A DNA stretch of 64,000 nucleotides, from assembly GCF_000383855.1 (NCBI RefSeq), contig NZ_KB912877.1, positions 4,917,091 to 4,981,090 of the forward strand. The letters run 5' to 3'. The stretch is from Methylobacter marinus A45 (GTDB lineage: Bacteria > Pseudomonadota > Gammaproteobacteria > Methylococcales > Methylomonadaceae). The stretch's first letter is position 1; each line of letters begins with the position of its first letter. Both the position numbers and the translations under genes were made by a program. Shown here one piece after another: positions 26,550 through 36,529 of the stretch. The notes below the pieces were generated by a model. The model did not search any database, was not told where the DNA came from, and saw only the letters and a list, made by a program, of their open reading frames with translations.

Positions 26550-27143
26550 TCATGACTGATGACCCGCTTCTTTTTTATCACGGATCTGCTGCAATTGCCT
26601 TTTGACCACATGCTTGATCAACAATTCTCGGTCCTGCTCTTCCATGCCGATATAATCAACGCCGATTCTATAGGGATACCGGCCGTCAGCGGCAGGCTGT
26701 TCATTGCAGTAAATCACCTTGCCGTAGGTCACGATCATGGCCATGCAGGAGACCAGCCACATTTTGATTTCCAGAAACTCACCGGGCTTAAGCGCTTCTT
26801 CACTTTCAAAAGCCAGGCCGGCCGCGCTGAGGTTTACGTTACGCGCATTTTTTTCTCTAAAGGCGCTATCCTGCGTGATGATGGCCTGCGCCAGCAGGCC
26901 AATTTTACGATCGATCAATTTCAAATAATTGACGACGTCAGGCTGGCTCTTTTCCAGCCGGCGCAAAAGCACGGTCGATTCCTGCGACAGCATTTCCAGG
27001 GCAGCGGACAGCGAGTAATGCGTCAAGACATTATTTTCGGCCGGCCCCGCTCCCGCCGCCTCGTGTTGATCGATTTTCCTGTAGAACAGATCAACTTCAT
27101 CATCAATGCGAAAAAATCGCCGTTTCTCTTTAGAACCCGTCAT
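26550..27143 (-). CDS. PilZ-domain c-di-GMP-binding protein
   Basis: A 197-aa cytoplasmic protein. The N-terminal RRFFR motif (residues 8-12) and NVNLSAAGLAFES (about 104-116) resemble the RxxxR and D/NxSxxG motifs of PilZ domains, although the first is unusually far from the second. A helical region lies between. It starts 20 bp after motB, so it probably links c-di-GMP to the flagellar motor, as YcgR does in E. coli; that role is inference. Confidence 0.75.
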   Translation of the reverse strand: MTGSKEKRRFFRIDDEVDLFYRKIDQHEAAGAGPAENNVLTHYSLSAALEMLSQESTVLLRRLEKSQPDVVNYLKLIDRKIGLLAQAIITQDSAFREKNARNVNLSAAGLAFESEEALKPGEFLEIKMWLVSCMAMIVTYGKVIYCNEQPAADGRYPYRIGVDYIGMEEQDRELLIKHVVKRQLQQIRDKKEAGHQS

Positions 27144-27163
27144 GTCCCCTACCTTGATAGCCT

Positions 27164-28039
27164 TTAATTTATTTTGTCCGTGTCGACTAACGAATCGGCG
27201 CCAGCCAGCTTTTTTCGTTCCAAGTCCAAAGTGGGGTCCGTCTCAACGATGACAACTTCCACGCGTCTGTTTCTGGCCCGGTTTTCTTCGGATGTATTGG
27301 GCACCAACGGTTGAGTATCCGCATAACCTTGTACAACCACACGCTCTTTGTCGATACCGTTGTTATGGAGCATGTGCAGCGCCACCGTCACCGCGCGCGA
27401 TGACGCCAATTCCCAATTGGAGCGGTAGCTGCTGTTGGTAATCGGCACATCATCGGTATGCCCGGAAATCTGCACCAGGCCGTTTGCTTTCGCGGCGGCG
27501 GCGGTGATTTTATCCATGACGGCGGCAAATCCGCCCTGAAGCTCGGCGCTGCCGGAGGGAAACGAGCCCTTTTCCTGAATCCGCATGACGATTTTTAAGC
27601 CGTTGGCTTCTACCGATACCAGACCTTGGCGAATCTCCTCTTTCAACAGTTCCCTGATTCTTTCCGCTTCATCTTCAATTTCAGCCAGCTTGGCTGCCAT
27701 AACCTGTTTTTTAAGCGCTTCAATATCAGTATCCCGGGTTAGCGTTTGCTCGGGCATTGCCTGTCTGGCTTCGTCCAGCATGGCGGGGTCCGCCAGTGAC
27801 GGCGAAAAGTTCTGCTCAATAACGCTGGTGCCCATGGGCGTATCGGTCTGGAAGACTTCGTTCTGCACGCCAAACGCGCTTTTCATGGAACCGGCTATCT
27901 GCTTGAATTTCCTGATATCCTGGGTAGCCGATGAAAGCAGCAATACAAAAAAGCACAGCAGCAACGTGCAAAGATCGGCAAATGTCGCCAACCAGGCCGG
28001 TGCGCCAGGCCGACACTTGGAACGACGTTGATCAGCCAT
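27164..28039 (-). CDS. motB: Flagellar motor stator protein MotB/PomB
   Basis: A 291-aa stator subunit. One transmembrane helix holds the ion-binding aspartate (WLATFADLCTLLLCFFVLL), preceded by a basic N-terminus. A plug/linker region follows, then an OmpA-like peptidoglycan-binding domain (ISGHTDDVPI, SSRAVTVALHML, NRARNRRVEVVI). The DLCTLLLCFF segment looks closer to Na+-type PomB than to E. coli MotB; the ion is not decidable here. Co-oriented with motA, 6 bp apart. Confidence 0.93.
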   Translation of the reverse strand: MADQRRSKCRPGAPAWLATFADLCTLLLCFFVLLLSSATQDIRKFKQIAGSMKSAFGVQNEVFQTDTPMGTSVIEQNFSPSLADPAMLDEARQAMPEQTLTRDTDIEALKKQVMAAKLAEIEDEAERIRELLKEEIRQGLVSVEANGLKIVMRIQEKGSFPSGSAELQGGFAAVMDKITAAAAKANGLVQISGHTDDVPITNSSYRSNWELASSRAVTVALHMLHNNGIDKERVVVQGYADTQPLVPNTSEENRARNRRVEVVIVETDPTLDLERKKLAGADSLVDTDKIN

Positions 28040-28045
28040 GTTGCA

Positions 28046-28804
28046 TTACTCTCCGTCCTTTTTGCGGTCTTTATCGGAAATATACGACATCAATAACGCT
28101 TCCAGTATTTTTGGATTCATGCCTTCCTGGATGCTATTAATGGTTTCAAGAATCAGCTCCATGTTGGTTCTCTCATATAACAGTACGGTCGACAGTTTAT
28201 CGACGATAGGCAATGCGAAACAGTTGGCGATCATGGCACCGTACAGCGTCGTTAACAGCGCCACCGCCATGGCGGGCCCGATGCTGGACGGATCGGACAT
28301 ATTGGCCAACATCTGCACCAAACCGATCAAGGTACCGATCATGCCCATGGCCGGCGCCAGATCGGCAACCCCTTTCCACATGTATTGGCCGACTTCATTG
28401 CGGGCAATCATTTGATTGATTTCCTGAGCGAGCATCTTCCTGACGAAAACAGGATCGTGGCCGTCGACACATAAATTGATCCCCTTTTTCAAAAAAGCAT
28501 TGGAAATATCTTCATCTTCCAACGCCAGCAAGCCGTTTTTTCTTGCTATATTGGAAAGGCGCACCGCATCTTCAATTAAATCCAGAGGGTTTTCTTTTTT
28601 ATTAAAGAAAGCTTTCGCCACCACATGAAACGAGCGAAAAAAATCCGTAATGGGAATCCGCATCAATGAGGTGCCAAAGGTTCCGCCGATCACAATCAGT
28701 ATAGACGGCAGATCGACAAATAACATGATATCGCTGCTGGTGGATATGGCGGCAACGATAATGCCCACGCCGAGCAGAAAGCCGATCAGGGAAGCGACAT
28801 CCAT
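28046..28804 (-). CDS. motA: Flagellar motor stator protein MotA/PomA
   Basis: A 252-aa protein with four transmembrane helices. N-terminal MDVASLIGFLLGVGIIVAA and FVDLPSILIVIGGTFGTSLM resemble PomA. The helices 3-4 region (ADLAPAMGMIGTLIGLVQML, GPAMAVALLTTLYGAMIAN) is the conserved MotA/ExbB-like pore segment. No other flagellar genes are in the window. The 28805-29200 gap upstream has no gene that I can support and must contain the promoter. Confidence 0.94.
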   Translation of the reverse strand: MDVASLIGFLLGVGIIVAAISTSSDIMLFVDLPSILIVIGGTFGTSLMRIPITDFFRSFHVVAKAFFNKKENPLDLIEDAVRLSNIARKNGLLALEDEDISNAFLKKGINLCVDGHDPVFVRKMLAQEINQMIARNEVGQYMWKGVADLAPAMGMIGTLIGLVQMLANMSDPSSIGPAMAVALLTTLYGAMIANCFALPIVDKLSTVLLYERTNMELILETINSIQEGMNPKILEALLMSYISDKDRKKDGE

Positions 28805-29213
28805 CAGTTGCCCCGATACGTGGTCGAATCCATACAGCAGCGAAACCTGTTTCTTTTCAAAAAGTCTCTTTCATCCAGTCTCTCTTTAACGAGAACAAAT
28901 CCATCGATACACATAAATTCAATTGATCAAAAAACAATAAAGATAAAAACCGGTTCCGGCAGCATGTTGCGTGACGAAATTCAACAACGGAAGCCCATCC
29001 ATAAAAGTCCGGCGAATTATACTGCATATGGCACGATTAATAACCGGTGTTGCGGAACGGCTGGCTGTTTACCCTTGTCGCTTAAACCATTCTCTCCGGC
29101 CTCACCTCTATAAGCCTAGCTGAATTTTTAATGACTTACTGATGTTACACAGTCAGTTGAAGTTAGATCGATTTAATTTAAGGTGTCGCTAGCGCGACGG
29201 TTTTATTTAATCG

Positions 29214-29440
29214 GGTTTATCGCACCCGAAGGCGAGTTACTTTCTTTTGCGCGGCCAAAAGAAAGTAACCAAAGAAAAGGCCGCCCGGTTGCCGCTTGCA
29301 TCCTGTGCTCCTCGCTTTCGCCGAGGGTTGCCAAAAGGGACTCCTGTCCCTTTGGCAACGCGCTTCATCCCTGAAGCGCCCCTTCGGGCTATTCTCGGCG
29401 AAAGCTGCGGTGCTCGGCGCGGCAAACGGGATGAAACCAC
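29214..29440. repeat. Dispersed palindromic element
   Basis: A non-coding block of nested inverted repeats: GTTACTTTCTTTTG/CAAAAGAAAGTAAC (29236-29269), GTTGCCAAAAGGGAC/GTCCCTTTGGCAAC (29327-29359), and the longer-range GCTTTCGCCGAG (about 29314-29325) against CTCGGCGAAAGC (about 29395-29406). The first hairpin motif recurs in many proteobacterial genomes as an intergenic repeat (from memory). Short frames run through it on both strands, but I do not regard them as genes. Confidence 0.7.
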
Positions 29441-29553
29441 TCATGCGTAACATCAGTGACTTATATTCAGCATTAAATTTTTACTTAACGCCGGTTTCAT
29501 GTATATTTCAAACGACCATTTGAAATCGTTATTAGAAATCTATCTTTTCTCTC

Positions 29554-30210
29554 ATGCCCGATCCTGTAAAACAGCCGTTAAAAACGCGCCAGCGCCTGCT
29601 GGTCGCGGCCAGCCGCATCTTTGCCGAGAAAGGTTATCAGGACGCCACGATTGCGGAAATATGCGAGCAGGCCCAAACCAATATCGCTTCGGTCAATTAT
29701 CACTTCCACGACAAGGAAAACCTCTATCTTGAAGCCTGGCGCCATGCCTTTCAGGAGGACCTGAAAGCCCATCCGTCCGACGACGGCCTTGCTGCCGACA
29801 CGCCGGCCGAGGTCCGCCTGGCCGGCCGCATCAAATCATTGATCGCGCGCATCGCCGATCCCGATTCGCATTTTTTTGCCATCGTGCACAGGGAAATGGC
29901 GCAACAGACCAGCCTGCTGCAACAAATAATGGCGCAGGAAATCAATCCGGAACGCCAGGCGTTAAATGAGCTGATTGGTGAATTATTAGGGCCTGATGCG
30001 ACCGCCAGACAGATCCAGTTTTGCCATGCCAGTATCGTCGGGCAATGCTTCCATCTGTTAACGGTCAAGCATATCAGGTTCAACGAGGAAAACCGCCGCT
30101 ATGTCATGGATTTGAAAGATGCAGACGCATTTGCCGACCATGTCGTGCGTTTTTCGCTGGCAGGCATTGCCGCTCTTCGCGACGCCAACAAGCGCAGGCC
30201 ACAGGCATGA
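29554..30210 (+). CDS. TetR-family regulator with CecR-like C-terminal domain
   Basis: A 218-aa repressor. The N-terminal HTH has RIFAEKGYQDATIAEICEQAQTNIASVNYHF (about 20-50). The C-terminal part (HFFAIVHREMAQQTSLL, then FCHASIVGQCFHLL) is of the DUF1956/CecR type often found with efflux operons. The efflux genes 145 bp downstream on the same strand are the likely target. Confidence 0.9.
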   Translation: MPDPVKQPLKTRQRLLVAASRIFAEKGYQDATIAEICEQAQTNIASVNYHFHDKENLYLEAWRHAFQEDLKAHPSDDGLAADTPAEVRLAGRIKSLIARIADPDSHFFAIVHREMAQQTSLLQQIMAQEINPERQALNELIGELLGPDATARQIQFCHASIVGQCFHLLTVKHIRFNEENRRYVMDLKDADAFADHVVRFSLAGIAALRDANKRRPQA

Positions 30211-30354
30211 CTGCCGTTATCACCGGCCTGCAAGAACCGGCGTTTAAAACTTCCTTATTGTTTGCACAATTGCTGCATATTGTTTGAGCTATTTACCGCT
30301 ATAGTCGGAGCCCAAAACAACAAGGCCGCGTTTGACAAGCACAAACCTTAATCA

Positions 30355-31812
30355 ATGATAAAACACCCCATCCAAAAAGAAAAAATGCCAGGCGGACGAA
30401 AACCGGCCGCTTCCGTCAGCCCTGCAAGATTGCTGGCATCCTTGTTGGTCATGACAACCCTTTCCTGCTCTGTCGCAGTCAAAGACGTGCCTGCGCCGGT
30501 CAGTCTGCCGGACACGTTTTCAGCCAGCGGACAAACGCCCTTGCCCGAAAAGTGGTGGCTGGCTTTTAATGATGCCGCCCTGAACCGGCTCATCGATCAG
30601 GCGCTGAGCGAAAACTTCACGCTGTCGGCCGTCTTCAACCGCCTTGAACAGTTCAGAGCGATCGCAAAAATAAACGGCGCCGAACTCATTCCGCAGCTAA
30701 ACGGCGAATTCAGCGCTTCGGAAAGATCCGATACACGCCTATCCACCAATAACTATCTTTTCGGCCTGGCGGCCAGCTATGAACTGGATCTTTGGGGCCG
30801 CATCCGCGCCAATATTCATGCCGCGGAGCTCGATGCCAACGCCGCCCGGGAAGATGTAGACAGCATCGCGATTTCGCTGACCGCCGAAATTGCCAGCACC
30901 TGGTACCGCCTGATCGAACAGCGCAATCAACTCCGACTGCTGGAGCGCCAAATACAAATCAACCGCGACAATGCCGATCTCGTCATCACGCGGTTTCGCA
31001 GCGGCCAGGCGACAGCCGCCGATGTCTTCCAGCAAAACCAGCTGCTGGAATCCGTGATCGGCGACAGACATACCGTCGTCGCCAACATCAAGGTCCTGGA
31101 AAATGCCCTGGCGGTACTGATCGGTAAAGCGCCCGGCACGGTCGAGATTCCTCCCCAGGACAGTTTTCCCGCGCTGCCGCCTATCCCCGACACCGGCTTA
31201 AGCGCCGCGTTGATGCAGCGGCGGCCGGATGTACGCCGGGCCTATTTCCTCGTGCAAGCGGCCGACCAACGCATTGCCTCGGCCATTGCCGACCGTTTCC
31301 CCAAACTCAGCCTGTCCGCGAGCGTGAACACCTCCGCGCCGGACCTGCAATCGCTGTTTAACAACTGGATGGCGACCATCGCCGGCAATCTGGTCATGCC
31401 GTTAATCGACGGCGGACGCCGTACCGCCGAAGTTGAACGTAACCGGGCCGTCTCGGCCGAAGCCCTGGATGATTACGCAACCGCCCTGCTCCAGTCGGTT
31501 CAGGAAGTGGAGGATGCGCTTATTCAGGAACAGCAGCAACACCGGCTGATCGAACGTCTTGACAATCAGGTCGAGCTCTCACGCAAGGCCACCGAACAAA
31601 TCCGTTTACGTTACAGTTACGGCGCCATGGATTTCCTGCGCGTATTATCGGCCCTGCTGAGCCAGCAAGGCCTGGAACGCAGCCGCTTGAGCGCGCAGCA
31701 GCAGCTGATCGATTTTCGCATCAGCCTTTACCGGGCACTGGCCGGCGGCTTTCCTATCGGCGATACCATGGCAAAAGCCGATGACTACAAGGATAATAAG
31801 CAGCATGAATAA
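30355..31812 (+). CDS. Outer-membrane efflux channel (NodT/OprM family)
   Basis: A TolC-type channel of the NodT lipoprotein family, 485 aa. The N-terminus has a hydrophobic stretch ending TTLSC, a candidate though imperfect lipobox. Two outer-membrane efflux repeats follow; LPEKWWLAFNDAALNRLIDQAL and the repeat core AAYELDLWGRIR-like segment (SYELDLWGRIRANI) are diagnostic. Its end overlaps the next start by 8 bases. Confidence 0.93.
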   Translation: MIKHPIQKEKMPGGRKPAASVSPARLLASLLVMTTLSCSVAVKDVPAPVSLPDTFSASGQTPLPEKWWLAFNDAALNRLIDQALSENFTLSAVFNRLEQFRAIAKINGAELIPQLNGEFSASERSDTRLSTNNYLFGLAASYELDLWGRIRANIHAAELDANAAREDVDSIAISLTAEIASTWYRLIEQRNQLRLLERQIQINRDNADLVITRFRSGQATAADVFQQNQLLESVIGDRHTVVANIKVLENALAVLIGKAPGTVEIPPQDSFPALPPIPDTGLSAALMQRRPDVRRAYFLVQAADQRIASAIADRFPKLSLSASVNTSAPDLQSLFNNWMATIAGNLVMPLIDGGRRTAEVERNRAVSAEALDDYATALLQSVQEVEDALIQEQQQHRLIERLDNQVELSRKATEQIRLRYSYGAMDFLRVLSALLSQQGLERSRLSAQQQLIDFRISLYRALAGGFPIGDTMAKADDYKDNKQHE

Positions 31813-33001
31813 ACATCTGATAAAACTACTGCCCGCACTGCTGATTATGGCGGTGGCCGGCGGCTTGTCTTTTTACTGGCTGACCCATCAGGCCCGTGCC
31901 AGCCGCATACCGCCTCAACCGGTTACGCCATTGGTCGAGGTCATGCAGGGAACGGTTATCGATCATCAAACCGCCGTCTATGCGATGGGCAATGTCATCC
32001 CTTCGCAAAGCGTCAATTTGACGCCAAGAATCAGCGGCATGGTAATCAGGGTCAGCCCCCATTTTATTGAAGGCGGCATGCTCAAGGAAGGCGAGGAACT
32101 GGTCGAGCTGGATCCGACCGATTACCGGCTGGCCATCAAGCAACGGGAGAGCGAGCTGGCCAAGGCGCAATTCGATCTGAAAATGGAACTGGGACAGCAG
32201 GCCATTTCCAAACGCGAATTCCAGCTGCTGGGCGGCGAACTGGCGCCTCAGGAGCAGGAACTGGTATTGCGCAAGCCGCATCTGAATGCCGCCAAAGCCA
32301 AGCTGGCCGCAGCCGAAGCGGCGTTAAAACAGGCGCACCTGGATCTGGAACGCACGCGTCCCGTCGCGCCGTTCAATGCCATCATCACCACCCGCAACGC
32401 CAACGTGGGCGCCTGGATGTCGGCTTTTTCAACCGGTACGCCGCTGGCGAAACTGGTTGGCACGGATACCTTCTGGATCAACGCCTCGATACCGGTCGAT
32501 AAGCTGGGCTGGATTCAAATTCCGGGCATCAATAGCGAGCAAGGCTCGCCGGTCAAGGTATCGTATGAAAAAGGCTGGGGCAAAGACGTTTACCGGACTG
32601 GCGTCGTCAAGCGCCTGCAGGCTGAAATCGAGCAGGAGGGGCGCATGGCAAAGGTGATCATCGAAGTCGATGACCCGCTGAGCCAGAAGCCCGCCAACAA
32701 ACTGGCGCCGCCATTAATGCTGGGCACTTATGCGCGCGTCGAGATCGAGGGCAAAACGCTGCACGATGTCATCCGCCTGCCCGAAACCGTCTTGCATGAC
32801 GGCCGGCAAATTTGGTTGATGACCGATCAGCAGACCCTGGACATACGCACGGTCAATCCGGCCTGGATCGAGCAAGGCTATATTTATCTCGATAAAGCGC
32901 AACTTCCGGACAATGCCCGCATCATCACCAGCGATTTGGCCACCCCGGTACAGGGCATGCGTATCCGCGCCGAAGAACCGGACAGTTCAGACAGGCAATA
33001 A
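31805..33001 (+). CDS. RND efflux periplasmic adaptor (membrane fusion protein)
   Basis: Links the inner-membrane pump to the outer-membrane channel. The start is ATG 31805 (MNKHLIKLLPALLIMAVAGG), an uncleaved signal anchor, rather than an in-frame ATG at 31781. A lipoyl/barrel-sandwich domain (about 60-95) surrounds an alpha-hairpin (KQRESELAKAQFDLKMEL to LAAAEAALKQAHLDLERT). A beta-barrel and a membrane-proximal domain follow. Second gene of the tripartite system. Confidence 0.93.
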   Translation: MNKHLIKLLPALLIMAVAGGLSFYWLTHQARASRIPPQPVTPLVEVMQGTVIDHQTAVYAMGNVIPSQSVNLTPRISGMVIRVSPHFIEGGMLKEGEELVELDPTDYRLAIKQRESELAKAQFDLKMELGQQAISKREFQLLGGELAPQEQELVLRKPHLNAAKAKLAAAEAALKQAHLDLERTRPVAPFNAIITTRNANVGAWMSAFSTGTPLAKLVGTDTFWINASIPVDKLGWIQIPGINSEQGSPVKVSYEKGWGKDVYRTGVVKRLQAEIEQEGRMAKVIIEVDDPLSQKPANKLAPPLMLGTYARVEIEGKTLHDVIRLPETVLHDGRQIWLMTDQQTLDIRTVNPAWIEQGYIYLDKAQLPDNARIITSDLATPVQGMRIRAEEPDSSDRQ

Positions 33002-33006
33002 TCCTT

Positions 33007-36000
33007 ATGCAATCAAAAAAAATCGAATACACCGGATCGATCAGCTGGATGGCCGGCCACCCGGTAGCGGCCAATCTGCTCATGCTGGCATTTATCCTGG
33101 GCGGCCTGATGTTCTTAACCAAAATCAAGCAGGAGGTCTATCCCGAATTTGAAATCGATGCTGTCAGCATCAGCATCGCCTACCCGGGCGCCAGCCCTGA
33201 AGAAGTTGAAAAAGGCATGCTGCTCGCCATCGAAGACGCCGTCAGCGGCCTGGACGGCATCGATGAGGTCCGGTCCGTCGCCAGCGAAGGCAATGGCACC
33301 GTCACGGTCGAGGCCATGGCGGATGCCGATTTGCAACGCCTGACCCAGGAAATTCAAAAAGAAGTCGAACGCATCACCACCTTTCCGGTCGATGCCGAAG
33401 AGCCCAAGATCACCGTGATGACACGCAAGCGCCAGGTTTTGACGCTGGTCATTCATGGCCATGCCCAGGAGCGTGTCCTGCATGAAGTCGCCGAACAATT
33501 CCGCGACCGATTGCTGCAGGATCCCGGCATTACCCAGGTGGAACTGGAAGGCGTCAGGCCGCTGGAAATCAGTATCGATGTGCCTCAGGAAAACCGGCGC
33601 CGTTACGGTCTGTCTTTAGCCGAGATCGCCCAGCGCATCCAGAACGCCAGCGTTGAGTTGCCGGGCGGCAGCGTCAAGACCAGCACCGGGGAGATCCTGA
33701 TCCGCATGAAAGAGCGCAAGGATTACGGACAGCAGTTTGCACACATCCCCATCATTACAGCCGCCAACGGCAGCCAGGTGCTGCTCGGCGATATCGCCAC
33801 CATCACCGACGGCTATGAGGATACCGATTACACCGCCGATTATAATGACGAACCGGCGGTCATGGTGCAGGTTTACAGTGTCGGCGAGCAAACTCCGATC
33901 CAGGTCTCGGAAGCCGTCAAGCGCCATATTGACTGGGCCAATGTGCAGCTGCCGGACGGCCTGAGTGCCGACATCCGTTACGATGCCTCCGAGCAATACG
34001 CCCAACGGGTCGACCTGTTGATGCGCAACAGCGCCATGGGCCTGGCATTGGTCTTTATCGTCCTGGCCCTGTTCCTGGAGCTGCGCCTGGCGTTCTGGGT
34101 CATGATGGGCATCCCTACCGCGTTTCTCGGTTCGTTTCTGATCTTGCCGGCGCTGGGCGTGTCGCTGAACATGATCTCGCTGTTCGCCTTTATCATCGCC
34201 TTGGGCATTGTCGTCGACGATGCCATCGTGATCGGTGAAAATATCTATCACTACCGCCAACAGGGCATGCCTCCCCTGTTGGCCGCCATACAGGGCGCGC
34301 GCGATCTGGCCGCGCCGGTCACGTTCAGCATTCTGACCAATATCGCCACTTTTATGCCGTTGTTTTTTATCCCTGGCATGATGGGCAAGATATTTTTCAT
34401 GATTCCGATGGTCGTGATCGTCGTTTTTCTGCTGTCGCTGTTTGAATGCCTGTTTGTGCTGCCCAATCACGTCGGCCATTTAAAGGATGTCGAAAAATCA
34501 GGCGTGATGTATTGGATTCACTGTCAGCAGCAGCGATTCAGCCGCGCCTTCAAGCATTGGGTGCAGGAAAGCTACGGACCGTTTCTGGATTTGCTGCTGA
34601 GGCACCGCTATTTAACCCTGATTGCCGCGTTTTCATTATTGGTCGCGACACTGTCTTATGCCCTCAGCGGCCGCATGGGCATGTCCATGTTTCCCAAAAC
34701 CGAGGCGGATTTCGCCCGCGTCACGGTCATGATGCCGTATGGCACGCCGATTGAAAAAACCCAGGCGGTGGCGCAAAAAATCGTCGACGCCGCACGCGCG
34801 ACGACTGCTGATATCAAAGACGGCGATAAACTGATACGCGGTATTTTTAAAGAAGTGGGCAAGGACGGCGAAAGCCACAAGGCCCTCATCAGAGCCTATC
34901 TGGCCGCGCCGGAAATACGGGAAAAGATAATCAGTACCGAGCAGTTCAACCTGCAATGGCGCGAGCGGGTCGGCGACATCGTCGGGGTCGACTCGTTATT
35001 GTTCGAATCGGATGCCGGCGGGCCCGGTTCCGGCTCCAGCCTGACCATAGAATTGAATCATCAGGACATCACACTGCTCCAGAAAGCCAGCAACCAGCTG
35101 GCCGATGCGCTACGCGCCTACCCGATCGTGAAAGATGTCGACAATGGCTTCAGTCCGGGCAAGCAGCAGCTGGATTTCACCATTTTGCCGGAAGGCAAAA
35201 GTCTGGGTCTGACCGCCCAAAGCGTGGCAAGGCAGGTGCGCAACGCCTTCTATGGCGCCGAAGTGCTGCGCCAGCAACGCGGGCGTAATGAACTCAAGGT
35301 CATGGTCAGGCCGCCCAAGGAAGAACGCATTTCCGAGCGGAATATCGAGAACCTGCTGATCTGGACCAGCACGGGCAAGGAAATTCCCCTGCGCGAAGTC
35401 GTGCATATCGAGAGAGGCCATGCCTATATGGAGATTAACCGGCACCATGGCCGCCGGAATGTGCAGGTCAAAGCCAATGTCACCCCCAGAAGCAAGGCCG
35501 GCGAGATTTTAAACGATCTGAAAGCAACCGAACTCCCCCGGCTTCTGGAACAATATCCGGGTTTGCAATACAGCTTTGAAGGACAGCAGGCGGATATGGC
35601 CGAAAGCATGGGCAGCCTGAAGTTAAGTTTCGTCTTCGCGATACTGGCTATCTATGCCTTGCTGGCGATACCGCTGCAAAGCTATGTCCTGCCGCTTATC
35701 GTCATCGTCAGCATACCTTTCGGCGTTATCGGCGCCATTTTCGGCCACTTGTTGATGGATTATGACTTGAGCATTATCAGTGTATTGGGCATCGTGGCCC
35801 TGTCGGGCGTCGTCGTCAACGATTCGCTGGTCTTGATCGACCATGCTATTTACCTGCAAAAAGGCAGCAGCAAAACAGCGGCCGAAATCATCAAGGCGGC
35901 GGCCATTCAACGGTTCCGGGCCATTATCCTGACCACGCTGACCACTTTTTGCGGCATCATGCCAATGATATTTGAAACCTCGAGACAGGCACGCATGCTG

Positions 36001-36141
36001 ATCCCGATGGCCATTTCCATGGGCTTCGGCATCCTGTTCGCCACGTTGATCACGCTGATCCTGATTCCGTCCTTGTATCTGGTGGTTGACGATATACGCA
36101 AACTGATTCGCCCGAAAGAGCTCGAGATGGTGAAAGAGTAA
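33007..36141 (+). CDS. RND efflux pump, inner-membrane permease
   Basis: A 1044-aa proton-driven exporter with the 12-helix RND layout and two large periplasmic loops. The proton-relay aspartates are in TM4 (IIALGIVVDDAIVIGENIYHY). The TM11-12 region ends normally. It begins 5 bp after the adaptor gene. The substrate cannot be deduced; sequence features (N-terminal GSISWMAGHPVAANLLMLAF) place it in the AcrB-like branch without a heavy-metal (CusA) motif that I can see. Confidence 0.95.
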   Translation: MQSKKIEYTGSISWMAGHPVAANLLMLAFILGGLMFLTKIKQEVYPEFEIDAVSISIAYPGASPEEVEKGMLLAIEDAVSGLDGIDEVRSVASEGNGTVTVEAMADADLQRLTQEIQKEVERITTFPVDAEEPKITVMTRKRQVLTLVIHGHAQERVLHEVAEQFRDRLLQDPGITQVELEGVRPLEISIDVPQENRRRYGLSLAEIAQRIQNASVELPGGSVKTSTGEILIRMKERKDYGQQFAHIPIITAANGSQVLLGDIATITDGYEDTDYTADYNDEPAVMVQVYSVGEQTPIQVSEAVKRHIDWANVQLPDGLSADIRYDASEQYAQRVDLLMRNSAMGLALVFIVLALFLELRLAFWVMMGIPTAFLGSFLILPALGVSLNMISLFAFIIALGIVVDDAIVIGENIYHYRQQGMPPLLAAIQGARDLAAPVTFSILTNIATFMPLFFIPGMMGKIFFMIPMVVIVVFLLSLFECLFVLPNHVGHLKDVEKSGVMYWIHCQQQRFSRAFKHWVQESYGPFLDLLLRHRYLTLIAAFSLLVATLSYALSGRMGMSMFPKTEADFARVTVMMPYGTPIEKTQAVAQKIVDAARATTADIKDGDKLIRGIFKEVGKDGESHKALIRAYLAAPEIREKIISTEQFNLQWRERVGDIVGVDSLLFESDAGGPGSGSSLTIELNHQDITLLQKASNQLADALRAYPIVKDVDNGFSPGKQQLDFTILPEGKSLGLTAQSVARQVRNAFYGAEVLRQQRGRNELKVMVRPPKEERISERNIENLLIWTSTGKEIPLREVVHIERGHAYMEINRHHGRRNVQVKANVTPRSKAGEILNDLKATELPRLLEQYPGLQYSFEGQQADMAESMGSLKLSFVFAILAIYALLAIPLQSYVLPLIVIVSIPFGVIGAIFGHLLMDYDLSIISVLGIVALSGVVVNDSLVLIDHAIYLQKGSSKTAAEIIKAAAIQRFRAIILTTLTTFCGIMPMIFETSRQARMLIPMAISMGFGILFATLITLILIPSLYLVVDDIRKLIRPKELEMVKE

Positions 36142-36158
36142 AGGCCGCGGGGCGCCGC

Positions 36159-36503
36159 CTAAGGTATCGACAAATAAATCGCCCCGTCCACCACCCGAAC
36201 CGGAACCGGCTTTAATTGTTGTCTGACGCAAGGGCCGAAAACACACAAGCCGTCCTCGAGCCTGAACAAGGCGCCATGAATGGCGCAGCTGATATGCGTC
36301 CGCTCCGGATTCAGAAATTCATGCGGCTGCCAGTTCAACTCCACCTCCCAATGCGGACAGGCGTTTTGATAGGCCCTGACCGTGCCGGCCGTTTTTACCA
36401 GCAGCGCTTCAATCAGGGTGCCCGAGGCGTCGGTATAATTAAATTGCCGGCACAAGCCGGGTTCAAGATCGGCGAGTGTGCAGATTTTATGTAAAGCCGG
36501 CAT
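36159..36503 (-). CDS. Rieske [2Fe-2S] ferredoxin-like protein
   Basis: A 114-aa soluble protein made of a single Rieske domain. Cluster ligands are CPH (ACPHWEVELNW) and CxxH (SCAIHGALF). Such small proteins supply electrons to oxygenases or reductases; the partner is not evident. It is convergent with the RND gene and divergent from the interrupted DsbA-family gene, with 26 bp between their starts. Confidence 0.88.
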   Translation of the reverse strand: MPALHKICTLADLEPGLCRQFNYTDASGTLIEALLVKTAGTVRAYQNACPHWEVELNWQPHEFLNPERTHISCAIHGALFRLEDGLCVFGPCVRQQLKPVPVRVVDGAIYLSIP

Positions 36504-36529
36504 GTTTCCTAACTGTCAGGGGAATGAAA

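Noticed and set aside
29247..29450. Small frames on both strands within the palindromic element at 29.2-29.4 kb
   Set aside because: They follow from the lack of stops in a GC-rich repeat; there are no start signals or family matches.
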